DNA of 64,000 bases from Palsa-504 sp963787645 (GTDB lineage: Bacteria > Actinomycetota > Actinomycetes > Streptosporangiales > Streptosporangiaceae). Under the pieces are notes generated by a model. It ran no database searches and was not told the DNA's origin. It was given only the letters and a program-made list of their open reading frames with translations. This document shows positions 1-9,159 of this stretch, piece after piece (positions within the stretch are counted from its first letter, which is position 1; every line of letters begins with the position of its first letter). Made by a program: the position numbers and the translations under genes. The stretch covers positions 496,001 through 560,000 of the forward strand of contig CAWBDS010000011.1 of NCBI GenBank assembly GCA_963787645.1, in the 5' to 3' direction.

Positions 1-338
1 TCCGGGAGGCGACGCAGGACGTCGAGCTGGGCGGGGTGCACGTCCCGGCGGGCGGGTTCGTCGCGCTGTCGCTGGGCGCGGCCAACCGGGATCCGGAGCG
101 ATTCGCCGACCCGGACGCGTTCGACATCTTCCGGGACGGCAGGTCGCACCTGTCGTTCGGGGACGGGGCGCACCGGTGCCTGGGCATGCACCTGGCCCGG
201 CTGGAGACCAGCGTGCTGGTGAACGCGGTGCTGGACCGGCTGCCGGACCTGCGGCTGGATCCCGCCGCCGACGACCAGCACATCCACGGGATGCTGTTCC
301 GGTCACCGCCGGAGCTGCGGGTGCGGTTCGGCCGGTGA
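1..338 (+). CDS. Cytochrome P450, C-terminal part (5' end outside the window)
   Basis: Open from the first base in frame 3 with no start codon in view, so only the last ~110 residues are present. The heme-binding loop FGDGAHRCLGMHLAR is visible, with the axial Cys in HRCLG, preceded by the usual ANRDPERFADPDAFDIFR segment that leads into the heme loop in bacterial P450s. The family are heme monooxygenases that take electrons from a ferredoxin; the substrate cannot be inferred from this fragment. The stop lies 36 bases inside the 3' end of the convergent downstream gene. Family assignment is firm, subfamily unknown. Confidence 0.93.
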   Translation, partial: REATQDVELGGVHVPAGGFVALSLGAANRDPERFADPDAFDIFRDGRSHLSFGDGAHRCLGMHLARLETSVLVNAVLDRLPDLRLDPAADDQHIHGMLFRSPPELRVRFGR

Positions 339-1061
339 CGGCGGGAGCGCGGTAGGCGGCAGGTCGCGGATCGACAGGGCGATCCGGTCCTCGGGCGGGA
401 GCAAGGTGGCGGCCCGGGTGACGGTAGCGCGGGCGGCCGGGGCGGTCAGGTAGAGCACCTGGCTGTACTTCGAGGAGGTCAGCATCTCGGTCATGATCTG
501 CCTGGTCCGCTCGATGGGCTTGGGCGTCAGCTCGGCCTCGATGGCCCAGACCTGTCCGGCGTAGGGCCGGCCGGCCAGGGACGGCCAGTGGATCTCGGCA
601 TCGGCCTTGTGCCCGCGGGGCCGCGCGTCGCGGGCGGCGCGGATCCGCCGTTCGCTATGCCACCAGGCCTGGCTGTCCTGCCAGACCGGGGTGTTCTGCA
701 GCCACAGGCGCGCGGCCAGCACCGCGCGGATGTGGGCCAGCCGGCTCAGCGGCGGTTTGGCGGCCAGGTAGCCCAGCCCGGTGGCGTCCATGCCCTCCCG
801 GGTCAGCCAGTACCACGCGGGCCCCTCCCCCAGCCGTCCCATGCTCGCGTACCCGGCCCGCCGCCACCGGGCCGCGATGGCGTACAACCGGTCGGGCGGT
901 ACGCCGAGCGCGGCGGCCAGCAGGTCGGCCGGGGCGGCGTAGTGTTCCGCGCACAGGATCAGCCCGTCGATGTCGCGCTGGCTGATCCGGATTAAGCCGG
1001 GGCCAGCGCGGCGGGTCCGGCGGCCGGTGGTGCTAGATGTCACGATGACGATTTTCGTCAC
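303..1061 (-). CDS. Hypothetical protein, winged-helix plus possible PD-(D/E)XK-like domain (replication-relaxation-like)
   Basis: About 252 residues from a GTG start (begins MTKIVIVTSS). The N-terminal ~90 residues look like a winged helix (ISQRDIDGLILCAEHY, then LYAIAARWRRAGYASMGRL and WYWLTREG). The C-terminal half holds KADAEIHWPSLAG followed by VWAIEAELTPKPIERT, a D...ExELTxK arrangement that recalls the PD-(D/E)XK nuclease core seen in some replication-relaxation family proteins. The start is a choice: the frame stays open further upstream, but that extension is Arg-rich and lies antisense to other coding sequence. Tail-to-tail overlap with the P450 gene. Function not established; the nuclease idea is inference. 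Confidence 0.6.
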   Translation of the reverse strand: MTKIVIVTSSTTGRRTRRAGPGLIRISQRDIDGLILCAEHYAAPADLLAAALGVPPDRLYAIAARWRRAGYASMGRLGEGPAWYWLTREGMDATGLGYLAAKPPLSRLAHIRAVLAARLWLQNTPVWQDSQAWWHSERRIRAARDARPRGHKADAEIHWPSLAGRPYAGQVWAIEAELTPKPIERTRQIMTEMLTSSKYSQVLYLTAPAARATVTRAATLLPPEDRIALSIRDLPPTALPPSPAEPHPQLRR

Positions 1062-1135
1062 TACGGTGCGTGCGGCCAAGACCGGTTCGGCTGCCGTAAG
1101 CGCATCGTCATACTGTGCTAGTCCTGACTGGGGGC

Positions 1136-2213
1136 TCAGGCGTCGCGGGTCATCATCCGCCAGGCGCCCAGGCCGGACCAGCCGACGATCCAGCCCACGA
1201 TCACCGAGATCATGGCCCAGGTCGGCATGGGCGGGAAGCCGATGGATCCCCGGCCGCCGAACAGCACCCCGCCGCCGCCCCCGCCGCCCGGGCTCGTCGC
1301 GGCGGCCAGCGCGGCCGGGCGCAACTGGTCCATGGCGACGCCGATGATCAGCCGCTGGCCGTCGATGATGTAGGGCAGCTGAGAACGGGCGAGCAGCGGG
1401 GTGACGATGATCTCGAAGGCGATCAGCACGATGACCGTGGTCGTGCGCTGGCCGGTGAGCGACCCGAAGCCGAGCCCGGCCAGGAACGCGATCCCGACGT
1501 CGAGCTCGAGCCACAGCCCGATCTTGGCCATCTCGTTGATCGGCGGAGTCGAGTCGCTGAGCTCAGCGGCGGTGTAGTAGGTGTAGTAGGTGGCGATGTT
1601 GTGATCGATCGCCGTGGTGACCTGCGCCGGGGTCGGGTTGGCGGCCCCCGGGCCGCCGCCGCAAGGCAGCCCGGGGAGAAACCCGTTGATGACCTGACCT
1701 TCGTGCTGCAGCATGAAGGTCTTCAGCTCGGCCTGGTTCAGATTGTTCGGCGCGGTCACGCTGAAGAAGCTAGCCGTGGTCGGATTGGGCGGGCTTTCGT
1801 AGCTGGTGACCAGGCAGTTCATCAAGAAGGCCAGGCCTATAAGCGGGACGGTGATGGCCAGGCCGGCCGGGATGCGGGCCAGGAACAGGGCCAGCCGGGA
1901 CCGGCCGGTGATGACCAGGTGGCGGAACATGCCGTCGGACAGGTCGGTGGTCCCGGCGGCCGCGCCGAGCGCCGCGGCGGCGATGAACCCGAACTCGTCG
2001 ATCAGGTTGGTCGCCTGGGAGAAGAATCCCGGGCTGCCGGCCGAGCGCGTAGCCGTGCGGGTCGACCGCGTGGAAGACCAGCCGCAGACCGTAGAACAGG
2101 ACGGTGGGCACGATGATCAGCACCACCATGGTGATCATGAGGCCACGGCGCTTGCGGATCTCCAGGTTCTTGGTGGTGATGAGATCCCAGGTGGGCAGCG
2201 ACGCGACGGTCAC
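1136..2213 (-). pseudogene. ABC transporter permease, broken by a frameshift near 2036-2042
   Basis: The first ~57 residues (MTVASLPTWDLITTKNLEI, then a hydrophobic segment, HAVDPHGYAL) are in one frame. The rest, from GSPGFFSQATNLIDEFGF through GMFRHLVITGRSRLALFLARI to the stop at 1136, is in another. Joining them gives a ~360-residue ABC-2-like permease with several membrane helices and an extracytoplasmic loop. The shift is one surplus base inside GGCCGGC. The GTG start overlaps the stop of the upstream ATPase gene (GTGA), so the two are translationally coupled and should form one exporter. Whether the break is biological or a sequencing artefact cannot be decided here. Confidence 0.75.
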
Positions 2214-3424
2214 GCGGGTACTCCCAGTCGGCTCGTCACGGACAAGAACCAGTCCTCCAGCGACGTCTGGACCTCCCGGAGGCCGTAGACGTCGATCTCG
2301 GCGCGGACCAGCCGCCGGTTGAGGTCGGCGATGGCCGCACGCGACGACCCCGCGCGCATGGTCACGGTCAGCCCGGTGTGGGCCAGGGCGGTGCCCGCGG
2401 CGATGCCCGCCTCGTCGATGAGCTGTTCGGCCCGGGCCGGTTCGGCGCAGTCGACCTGCACGACCAGGGTGCCCGCGCCGCGGATCAGCTCATCGATGGG
2501 ACCCTGGCGGATCACCCGGCCGTGGTCGACGATCGCCACCGCGTCGCAGGTGCGCTCCACCTCATCCAGCAGGTGCGAGGACAGCATGACGGTGCGGCCT
2601 TCGTCGGCCAGGCTGGCGATCATGGCCCGCATCTCGTGCATGCCCGCCGGGTCGAGACCGTTCATCGGCTCGTCCAGCATGAGCAGCTCCGGGTCGGCGA
2701 GCAGGCACGCGGCCACGCCCAGGCGCTGGCGCATGCCCATCGAGTAGGTGGCGACCTTGTCCCGGGCCTTTTCGGTCAGGCCGACCCGGGCCAGCGACGG
2801 GTCGATCCGCTGCTCCGCGTCGCCGCCGCGGGCCGCGGCCAGCAGGCGCAGGTTGTCCCGGCCGGTCAGGTGCGGGTGGAAGCGCGGCTCGTCGACGATG
2901 GCCCCGACCCGGGCCAGGGCGGTGGCCCGCTGGGCCGGGACCGGCGTGCCGAGCAGCGCCATGGTGCCGGCGTTGGCTCTGGTCAGGCCGAGCAGGGTGC
3001 GGATCAAGGTGGTCTTGCCCGCGCCGTTCGGGCCGAGATAGCCGAAGGCCGAGCCGCGCGGCACCAGCAACTCGACGCCGTCGACCGCGACGGTGGCCCC
3101 GAACCGCTTGGTCAGCCCGTGCGTCTCCACCGCCCAGCCCCCGTCCGGGCGGACCGGCACGCGCCTCGGGCGGGGCGCCTCGAGCCCGTCGGCAGGCGGC
3201 GCGGGCGCAGGCGTGGAGGCAGGCAGCGCGGGAGCGGAGGCGGGCGCCGGCGGCCTGGATTCGTGGCGCGGTACGCGGTTCTGGCGCACGCGCTGACTCA
3301 GCCGCATCGCGCCCCAGCCGATCAAGCTGAGCACGATCAGGGCCAGGAGGATCAGGCCGATGCCGAAGTGCTGACCATGCGGGCCCGTCGGGGTCCCGGC
3401 TGCGAGCAGGTCGTTGGTATTCAT
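2210..3424 (-). CDS. ABC transporter ATP-binding protein with an N-terminal membrane helix
   Basis: 404 residues starting MNTNDLLAAG (an in-frame start 9 bases upstream is also possible). One hydrophobic helix at ~21-40 is followed by a Pro/Ala-rich linker to ~90 and then a complete ATPase: Walker A GPNGAGKTT (131-139), signature YSMGMRQR (~227-234), Walker B LLMLDEP (~247-253) and the H-loop SSHLLDEVERTCD. The C-terminal ~100 residues are typical of DrrA/NatA-type exporters. Fusion of a membrane anchor to the NBD is uncommon. It is the third gene of a histidine kinase - response regulator - ATPase - permease operon, which suggests a sensor-controlled efflux or envelope-stress exporter; the substrate is unknown. 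Confidence 0.9.
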   Translation of the reverse strand: MNTNDLLAAGTPTGPHGQHFGIGLILLALIVLSLIGWGAMRLSQRVRQNRVPRHESRPPAPASAPALPASTPAPAPPADGLEAPRPRRVPVRPDGGWAVETHGLTKRFGATVAVDGVELLVPRGSAFGYLGPNGAGKTTLIRTLLGLTRANAGTMALLGTPVPAQRATALARVGAIVDEPRFHPHLTGRDNLRLLAAARGGDAEQRIDPSLARVGLTEKARDKVATYSMGMRQRLGVAACLLADPELLMLDEPMNGLDPAGMHEMRAMIASLADEGRTVMLSSHLLDEVERTCDAVAIVDHGRVIRQGPIDELIRGAGTLVVQVDCAEPARAEQLIDEAGIAAGTALAHTGLTVTMRAGSSRAAIADLNRRLVRAEIDVYGLREVQTSLEDWFLSVTSRLGVPA

Positions 3425-3510
3425 CGCGACCATCGTGGCCGCGCGGCCACGGCGCTGTCATCGTGCGCGCGACTGGTCTGCGCGTCATTCCCGAGGATGA
3501 CGCGCGGCGG

Positions 3511-4173
3511 TCAGGCGGTGGTGACCAGGCCGGATTCGTAGGCGAGCACGACCAGCTGGGTCCGGTCGCGGGCGCCGAGCTTGGTCAGGATCCGGCTCAC
3601 GTGGGTCTTGACCGTGGGCATGCTCACGTGCAGCATCTCGGCCAGTTCGGCGTTGGTCCGGCCGCGGGCAACCAGGGCCAGCACCTCGCGCTCGCGGTCG
3701 GTCAGGTCCTCCAGGCCGGGCGGCGTCTGCCGCGGGGTCGGGTCGGCCTCGGTGAAGTGGGCGATCAGCCGGCGCGTCACGCTCGGGGCCAGCAGCGCCT
3801 CGCCGGCCGCGACGGTGCGGATCGCGCTGAGCAGCTCCTCGAGCGGGCGGCTCTTCAGCGCGAACCCGCTGGCCCCGGCGCGCAGCGCCTGGAAGACGTA
3901 CTCGTCCAGGTCGAAGGTGGTGAGGATGAGGACCCGGGGCACGAACCCCGTTCGTTCGGACAAAATCTGGCGCGTGGCCTGGATCCCGTCGGTCACGGGC
4001 ATGCGGACGTCCATGACCACGACGTCGGGTTTGAGGTCGGCCGCGAGCTCGACCGCCTGCCGTCCGTCGGCCGCCGCGCCGACCACCTCCAGGTCGTCCT
4101 CGGCGTCGATCAGCGAGGAGAACGCGGTGCGCAGCAGCGCCTGGTCGTCGACGACCAGCACCCGGGTGGTCAC
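3511..4173 (-). CDS. NarL/LuxR-family response regulator
   Basis: 220 residues. Receiver domain 1-~120 with the acidic pair VVDD (9-10), phosphoacceptor Asp55 in VVVMDVRMP, Thr in LILTTFD and Lys in GFALKSRP. LuxR-type HTH at ~155-215 (LTDREREVLALVARGRTNAELAEML). The GTG start overlaps the stop of the kinase gene by GTGA, so the pair is cotranslated. 77-86 bases separate it from the downstream ABC ATPase, which it probably regulates together with its own operon. Phosphorylation by the adjacent kinase is inferred from linkage. Confidence 0.95.
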   Translation of the reverse strand: MTTRVLVVDDQALLRTAFSSLIDAEDDLEVVGAAADGRQAVELAADLKPDVVVMDVRMPVTDGIQATRQILSERTGFVPRVLILTTFDLDEYVFQALRAGASGFALKSRPLEELLSAIRTVAAGEALLAPSVTRRLIAHFTEADPTPRQTPPGLEDLTDREREVLALVARGRTNAELAEMLHVSMPTVKTHVSRILTKLGARDRTQLVVLAYESGLVTTA

Positions 4174-5439
4174 ATGGCACCCTCGATCGGGACCTGGGCG
4201 CTGACCCGGAAGCCGCGGCTGGTCAGCGGCTCGGCGGTGAGCCGGCCGCCGAATGCGGCGATCCGCTCGCGCATCCCGACGATCCCGTGGCCGGGGCCGT
4301 CGTGGTCCGCCGGAGGGCCGTCTGGGCCGCCGTCGTCGGTGACCTCGAGGCGGATCTCGCGGTCGCAGACGGCCAGGTCGACCACGGCGTGGGCGCCCGG
4401 CGCGTGCTTGACCACGTTGGTCAGCGCCTCCTGGACCACGCGGTAGACCGACAGCTCCAGCGCCGGGGACAGCGCGCGGTCGGTACCGGACAGGTACAGG
4501 TCAACCAGGATGCCCGAGGCCCGGACGGTGTTCGACCAGCTCCTTGAGATCGATGAGTTTCGGAGCCGGGGCCAGGGCGGCCGTTCGGTGTTCCTCGTCG
4601 CGCAGCAGCCCGAGCACCACCCGCAGTTCTTCCTGGGCCGTGCGGCCGATGGTCTCGATGGACTCCAGGGCGATGCTGGCCGCTTCCGGGCGCTTGTCCA
4701 TCAGGCGCCGGCCGACGCCGGCCTGGACGGTCATCACCGCGAGGGTGTGCGCCACCACGTCGTGCAGCTCGCGGGCGATGCGGACGCGTTCCTGCCGGAC
4801 CTGCTGGCGGGCGCGTTCGGCCTGGGCGGCTTGCTCCTGGTGCGCTTGTTCGGCCAGGCCGGCCACGTAGCGGCGGCGCGCGGCGGTGGAGTCGCCGATG
4901 AACCAGCCCGCGACCAGGGGCAGGAAGCCCTCGACGGCTTCGGCGGGGACGGAGGCGCTGCGCACGGTGATCGCCGCGTACACCAGCGGCGGGACCAGAG
5001 CGGCGGCGCTGGCCGCGACGGCCCGGATCGAGACCCGCCGGGGCAGGCGGGAGGCGGCGATGAAGGACGCGAGCCCGAGCACGATGCCGAACGGCAGCGG
5101 GGCGTCGCCGCCGACCATGACCACCGCGTTGGTGGCGGTGACCACGGCGAGCACCGGCAGCGGCCAGCGGCGCAGGGCCAGGACGGGGCTGCACACCACG
5201 AGCACCAGGATCAGGCGCGCGCCGCGCTGATGCGGATACGGCCCGGCGGTTACGGCCAGGGTGAGCAGCGCGGCGGTGGCCGCGAACACGATGACGATCA
5301 GCGCCTCAGGCGCGCCGCGGGCCACGGGGGACTGGCCGCTTACGGCCCCGGCCTTCGCGCCTGTGGTCCCGGCGCTGGCCCCGGCGAAGTAGTGCCTAGC
5401 CACAGCACTGACGGTAACCAGTGGATTGGCTGGGCGCAT
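4170..5439 (-). CDS. NarL-type sensor histidine kinase, frameshifted near 4527
   Basis: From ATG at 5439 (MRPANPLVTV): five or so membrane segments in residues ~45-185, then the dimerisation box RIARELHDVVAHTLAVM with His ~226 (HisKA_3 type). After GLLRDEE...LKELVEH the frame stops; the ATPase half continues in another frame as VRASGILVDLYLSG, N-box VQEALTNVVKHAPG and G-box GHGIVGMRERIAAFGG. The break is a net +1 in CACCGTCC. The reconstructed protein is of normal length (~420 aa). It overlaps the response regulator start. The divergent methyltransferase gene starts 33 bp away, so the promoters share a very short interval. Confidence 0.85.
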
Positions 5440-5472
5440 CGTTCTGGAGGATGACGGGTAGGCTGGGCGGCC

Positions 5473-6237
5473 GTGTACCGGGCTGGGCTGGTGGGGTACG
5501 ACGCCGAGGTGCAGCGGCATGATGTGGCGCTGCGCCGGGCGTGTGATGTCCAGGCCGACGAGCATGTGCTGGACATCGGCTGCGGGCTGGGGCAGACGAC
5601 GTGTGAGGCCGCGCGGCTGGCGCGGGCGGGCAGTGCGCTCGGGGTCGACATCTCCGAAGCCGCGATCGAGCGGGCCCGGGAGCTCGCCCGGGCGCAGGGC
5701 GTGCGCAACGTCGGCTTCGAGCGGGCCGACGCGCAGGTTCACGGCTTTGCGCCGGAGCGCTTTGACCTGGCCTTGAGCAGGTTCGGGACGATGTTCTTCG
5801 ATGACCCGGTGGCGGCGTTCGGCAACGTCGGCCGGGCGCTGCGTCCGGCCGGGCGGCTGGTGATGATGGTCTGGCAGGCCGCTGAGCGTAACGAGTGGTC
5901 GGTTGCTATCCGGGAAGCCCTAGCGGCCGATGGTCCGGGGGGATCGGAGGCGTTCTCGCTCGGGGATCCGGCGGTGGTGACCGGGATGCTGGAGGCGGCG
6001 GGGTTCGGCGAGGTTGGGTTGGTTGACGTGCACGAGCCGGTGTACTACGGGCCGGACGTGGCCGCCGCGCTGGACTGGGTCCGTGCGTTCAGGTCGACCA
6101 ATGACGTCTTGGATCGGCTGGATCCGGACGCCGCGGCGCGCACGGTCGGGCGGCTGCGGGAGATGCTCGCGGCGCACCTGAGCGACGACGGCGTTTGGCT
6201 GGATTCCCGCGCCTGGATCGTCACTGCCCGCCGCTGA
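5473..6237 (+). CDS. Class I SAM-dependent methyltransferase
   Basis: 254 residues from a GTG start (MYRAGLVGYD). The Rossmann core is clear: motif I VLDIGCGLGQTT (~48-59), the acidic end of beta-2 ALGVDISEAAIERAREL, and motif II/III FDLALSRFGTMFFDDPVAAFGNVGRALRPAGRLVMMVW. It matches the Methyltransf_11/25 type acting on small molecules; the substrate is not inferable. It stands alone, head-to-head with the two-component operon and tail-to-tail with the TIM-barrel gene that ends 4 bases beyond its stop. Confidence 0.92.
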   Translation: MYRAGLVGYDAEVQRHDVALRRACDVQADEHVLDIGCGLGQTTCEAARLARAGSALGVDISEAAIERARELARAQGVRNVGFERADAQVHGFAPERFDLALSRFGTMFFDDPVAAFGNVGRALRPAGRLVMMVWQAAERNEWSVAIREALAADGPGGSEAFSLGDPAVVTGMLEAAGFGEVGLVDVHEPVYYGPDVAAALDWVRAFRSTNDVLDRLDPDAAARTVGRLREMLAAHLSDDGVWLDSRAWIVTARR

Positions 6238-6240
6238 CGC

Positions 6241-7280
6241 TCAGTGGGTGGCGTAGAAGCTGGCTACGGCGGCGAAGGCGGGCTTGGGGTCCCAGGGCAG
6301 GCCGGGGTAGGTGGTGCCGGACCCGCGGGCGTAGGTCTTGACTAGGGCGGTCGAGGTCATGTCCAGGTCGTGGCGCGGGTCGGGGTCGTAGGTCAGCCAG
6401 GGGTCGGCGAAGGTCCAGATGAACGCGCCGTCCACGCCCTCGGCGGCGAGGATCTCCAGGGTCTTGGTCAGCTCGCGGGCCTGGCGCTCCTCGTCGCGGC
6501 GATGCGTGCCCTTCCGCAGTCGCGGGCGGATCAGCCGGCCAGCGGTATCCGGTGCAGCGCCACCGACGCGCTGGGCACCTCGCCGAGCTCCATGAGACCG
6601 GGCCGGTCGCCCCGGTAGGAGCTGTGGCCGAACTCCGTGTTGACCACGGGCTTACCCTGGCCGACGTAACGCCTGATCGTCTCGGCGTAGCGGTGGTCGT
6701 TCGTGGAGTTCCGGTAGTGGTCGACGCCGATGACGTCGAACCGGCTCCAGTCGACGGCCTCGAACGGAGTCGAGCCGTAGCTGAGCGGCCCGTGAAACAC
6801 CTTGCGGACCCGGTCGGTGGCCTCGGCCAGGAAGGCCTGGAGTTCCGCGCGATACGGGGCCGAGCGCAGGCCCGCCTTCCTGATGCTGGCGATGCGCTGG
6901 TCGACCGTGCGGCCCGGGACGATCCCCTTGGTGAACAGGGATGACTCGGTGCCGACGCCGAAGGTCAGCTGGCCGGGGAACCGGACGCGCAGCGGCTCGG
7001 CGGCGGTCGCCGCCTGGACCAGGTAGGACAGGGTCGCTTCCTGGCTCCGTTGGAACAGTTCGGGCGCGAGCCAGACTCGCAGGCCCAGATCGAGCGCGTC
7101 GGCGGTCGCGGTGATCAGCCGGGAGATGTCGGTGCCCTGGAAGCGAACCGCGTTGCCGTGCAGGGCGTCCCGGATGATCCGCAGCTCACGGCGGGTCAGG
7201 GCCGGGTCGAAAACCTGCCGGGTCACGAACACCCGGTTGTAGCGCCGGCCCACGTCGTAGCACACGCCCTTGATGTCCAT
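6241..7280 (-). CDS. TIM-barrel glycoside-hydrolase-like protein (often labelled abortive infection protein), frameshifted near 6534-6540
   Basis: Begins MDIKGVCYDVGRRYNR. The family is recognised by ALHGNAVRFQGTDISRL, GLRVWLAPELFQRS, FDVIGVDHYRNS and GKPVVNTEFGHSSYRGD, with the putative catalytic Glu in NTEFG. The first frame stops at PLAG; the conserved end (LIRPRLRKGTHRRDEERQ, GVDGAFIWTFADPWLTYDPDPRHDLDM, YPGLPWDPKPAFAAVASFYATH) continues one frame over. The break is a net -1 within GCCGGCC. The reconstructed length is ~345 residues. Homologs in Streptomyces carry the abortive-infection name without, to my knowledge, firm functional support. It is divergent from the TetR gene at 7359, which may regulate it. 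Confidence 0.78.
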
Positions 7281-7358
7281 GTGCGCCCTCGTTCCGGGGA
7301 CCAGCCTAGGCAGATTCTTGCCGATTCCGCAAGTTTACCTGATGTGTATTCTTTTCAT

Positions 7359-8051
7359 GTGGCAGGCATCGGGCGGCGGGAGCGCAAGAAGCTGGCCGTG
7401 CGTCGCGCGCTGAGCTCGGCCGCGGTGCGGCTGGCGGTAGACCGGGGCCTGGAGAACGTCACCATCGAGGCGATCACGGCCGAGGCGGACGTGTCGGTGC
7501 GGACGTTCGGCAACTACTTCTCCAGCAAGTACGAGGCGATCTGCGCCTTGGGCACGGACCGGGCGCGGCGGATCGGGGCGGAGCTGCTGGCGCGCCCGGC
7601 CGACGAGCCGCTGTGGGAAGCGCTGGTCAACGCCATGCTGGCGCACTACGAAGGGGCCGAGACGGCGCCCGACGGTGAGTGGCTGGCCGCGCTCAAGGTG
7701 GTGCTGACCGCGCCCGCCATCCGCGGCGAGTACCTGAAGGTCAACGCGGAGATGCAGCAGGTCCTGGCGGGCGCGATCGAGGTGCGGGCCGGGGTCGACG
7801 TCGAGCGGGACATGTACCCGCAGATCCTGGCCGGAGCGGTGACCGCAGCGGCACAGGTCGCGGTCCGGCGCTGGTTCGCCGCCGATCCGCCGGTGCCGCT
7901 GCGGCCGTTGCTACGGCAGGCGCTGAACCAGCTGGCCTGCTCCTGGGGCTCCAGGCCGTACCTGACCGAGGAAGAGTTCCAGGCCGTGGTCCGGCCCGCG
8001 ATTTTTGGGCCGAACGGTCCGTTGTGCGAGCCTCCGGGTTTAGCCGACTAG
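7359..8051 (+). CDS. TetR-family transcriptional regulator
   Basis: 230 residues from GTG 7359 (VAGIGRRERKKLAVRRALSS). The HTH at ~10-55 reads VTIEAITAEADVSVRTFGNYFSSKYEAI, the usual helix-turn-helix plus YF motif of TetR proteins; the rest is an all-helical ligand-binding domain. The frame is open upstream, but the GTG is where family homology begins. It is divergent from the TIM-barrel gene with a 78-bp gap holding an AT-richer stretch, the likely operator and promoter zone. Its last 12 bases overlap the 3' end of hpnH. Confidence 0.9.
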   Translation: MAGIGRRERKKLAVRRALSSAAVRLAVDRGLENVTIEAITAEADVSVRTFGNYFSSKYEAICALGTDRARRIGAELLARPADEPLWEALVNAMLAHYEGAETAPDGEWLAALKVVLTAPAIRGEYLKVNAEMQQVLAGAIEVRAGVDVERDMYPQILAGAVTAAAQVAVRRWFAADPPVPLRPLLRQALNQLACSWGSRPYLTEEEFQAVVRPAIFGPNGPLCEPPGLAD

Positions 8052-9041
8052 GGCGCGCAGGCTTTCCTTGAGGGATCCCATCGTGGCCAGGACCGCGGTG
8101 GGCTCGTAGCCGCAGTGGGCCATGCAGTTGTCGCAGCGCGGGTCCTTGCCGCGGCCGAAGTTGTCCCAGTCGGTCTCCTCCAGCAGTTCCTGCCACGTGT
8201 CGGCGTAGCCGTCATCGAGCAGGTAGCAGGGCTTCTGCCAGCCCTTGAGGCAGTACAGCGGGACGCCCCACGGCGTGCACTGGAAGTCGGCCTTGCCCTC
8301 GAGGAAGTCCAGGTAGAGCTGGGAGTGGTTGAAGCGCCACTTCTTGCGGCGGCCTTCGGCGAAGGCCTTGCTGAACAGCTCGCGGGTCTGCGTGACGCCC
8401 AGGAACCGGTCCTGGTCGGGCGCCTTGCCGTAGGCGTACCCGGGCGCGATCTCCAGGCGGTCGACCCCGAGCTCGTCGTTGATGTAGTCCAGGGTGGCGA
8501 TCAGGTCCTGCGGAGTCTCGGTGTTGAACACGGTGGTGTTCGTGTAGACCTGGAAGCCCTTCTGCTTGGCCAGCTTGATCGCCGCGACGGCCTGCTCGAA
8601 CACGCCTTCCTTGGAGACGGCCTCGTCGTGCCGTTGGCCGATGCCGTCCAGGTGCACCATCCAGGCGAAGTTCTTGTTCGGCTTGAACTTGTCGATGTGC
8701 TTGGGCATCAAGATGGCGTTGGTGCACAGGACCACGAACTTCTTGCGCTTGAGCAGTTCTTGTGTGATCACATGGATCTGCGGGTGCATCAGCGGCTCGC
8801 CGCCGGCGATCGAGACCATCGGCGCGCCGCATTCTTCCACCGCGGCGACCGCCTGCTCGACCGGCATGCGCTGCTTGAGCACCGAAGCCGGATGCTGGAT
8901 CTTGCCGCAGCCCGCGCACTTGAGGTTGCAGGCGAACAGCGGCTCCAGCTCCATGATCAGCGGATACTTCTCGACTCGCTTGATCTTCTGCTTCATCAGG
9001 TACGTTCCGAGCTTCACCGTCAGGTGCAGTGGCATGGCCAT
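8040..9041 (-). CDS. hpnH: HpnH, adenosylhopane synthase (radical SAM)
   Basis: 333 residues from ATG 9041, preceded by GGAGG 8 bases upstream. The radical SAM cluster motif is C38xxxC42xxC45 (ACNLKCAGCGK), followed by SIAGGEPLMHPQI and the family-typical MVHLDGIGQRHDEAV. The C-terminus has the SPASM-like cysteines of HpnH (CTPWGVPLYCLKGWQKPCYLL and CDNCMAHCGYEPTAV). The family joins the 5'-deoxyadenosyl radical to a hopene, starting C35 hopanoid side chains. No squalene-hopene cyclase or other hpn gene is in the window. A TetR gene is divergent, with a perfect dyad between the two starts. Confidence 0.95.
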   Translation of the reverse strand: MAMPLHLTVKLGTYLMKQKIKRVEKYPLIMELEPLFACNLKCAGCGKIQHPASVLKQRMPVEQAVAAVEECGAPMVSIAGGEPLMHPQIHVITQELLKRKKFVVLCTNAILMPKHIDKFKPNKNFAWMVHLDGIGQRHDEAVSKEGVFEQAVAAIKLAKQKGFQVYTNTTVFNTETPQDLIATLDYINDELGVDRLEIAPGYAYGKAPDQDRFLGVTQTRELFSKAFAEGRRKKWRFNHSQLYLDFLEGKADFQCTPWGVPLYCLKGWQKPCYLLDDGYADTWQELLEETDWDNFGRGKDPRCDNCMAHCGYEPTAVLATMGSLKESLRALVG

Positions 9042-9128
9042 GGTCCGTTGCCTCCGTATGCGCTGTGTCGTCCGGCTGCATGTGCTGTGGCGGGCCGGGC
9101 CGCGGTGCTGTCGTACATGTTGTCTGTG

Positions 9129-9145
9129 ACATACAAGCTGTATGT
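9129..9145. promoter_or_regulatory. TetR operator between hpnH and its divergent regulator
   Basis: Perfect inverted repeat ACATACA-AGC-TGTATGT, 7-bp arms with a 3-bp centre, in the 118-bp hpnH/TetR interval. A -10-like CATAAT at 9148-9153 lies seven bases before the regulator's ATG at 9160, so that transcript is probably leaderless and blocked by a repressor bound here. Binding by the adjacent TetR protein is inference. Confidence 0.75.
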
Positions 9146-9159
9146 TCCATAATGGCTGC

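Noticed and set aside
6531..7280. Phage-defence (Abi) function for the TIM-barrel protein
   Set aside because: The name is inherited annotation for this family; the sequence shows a hydrolase-like barrel and no defence neighbours.
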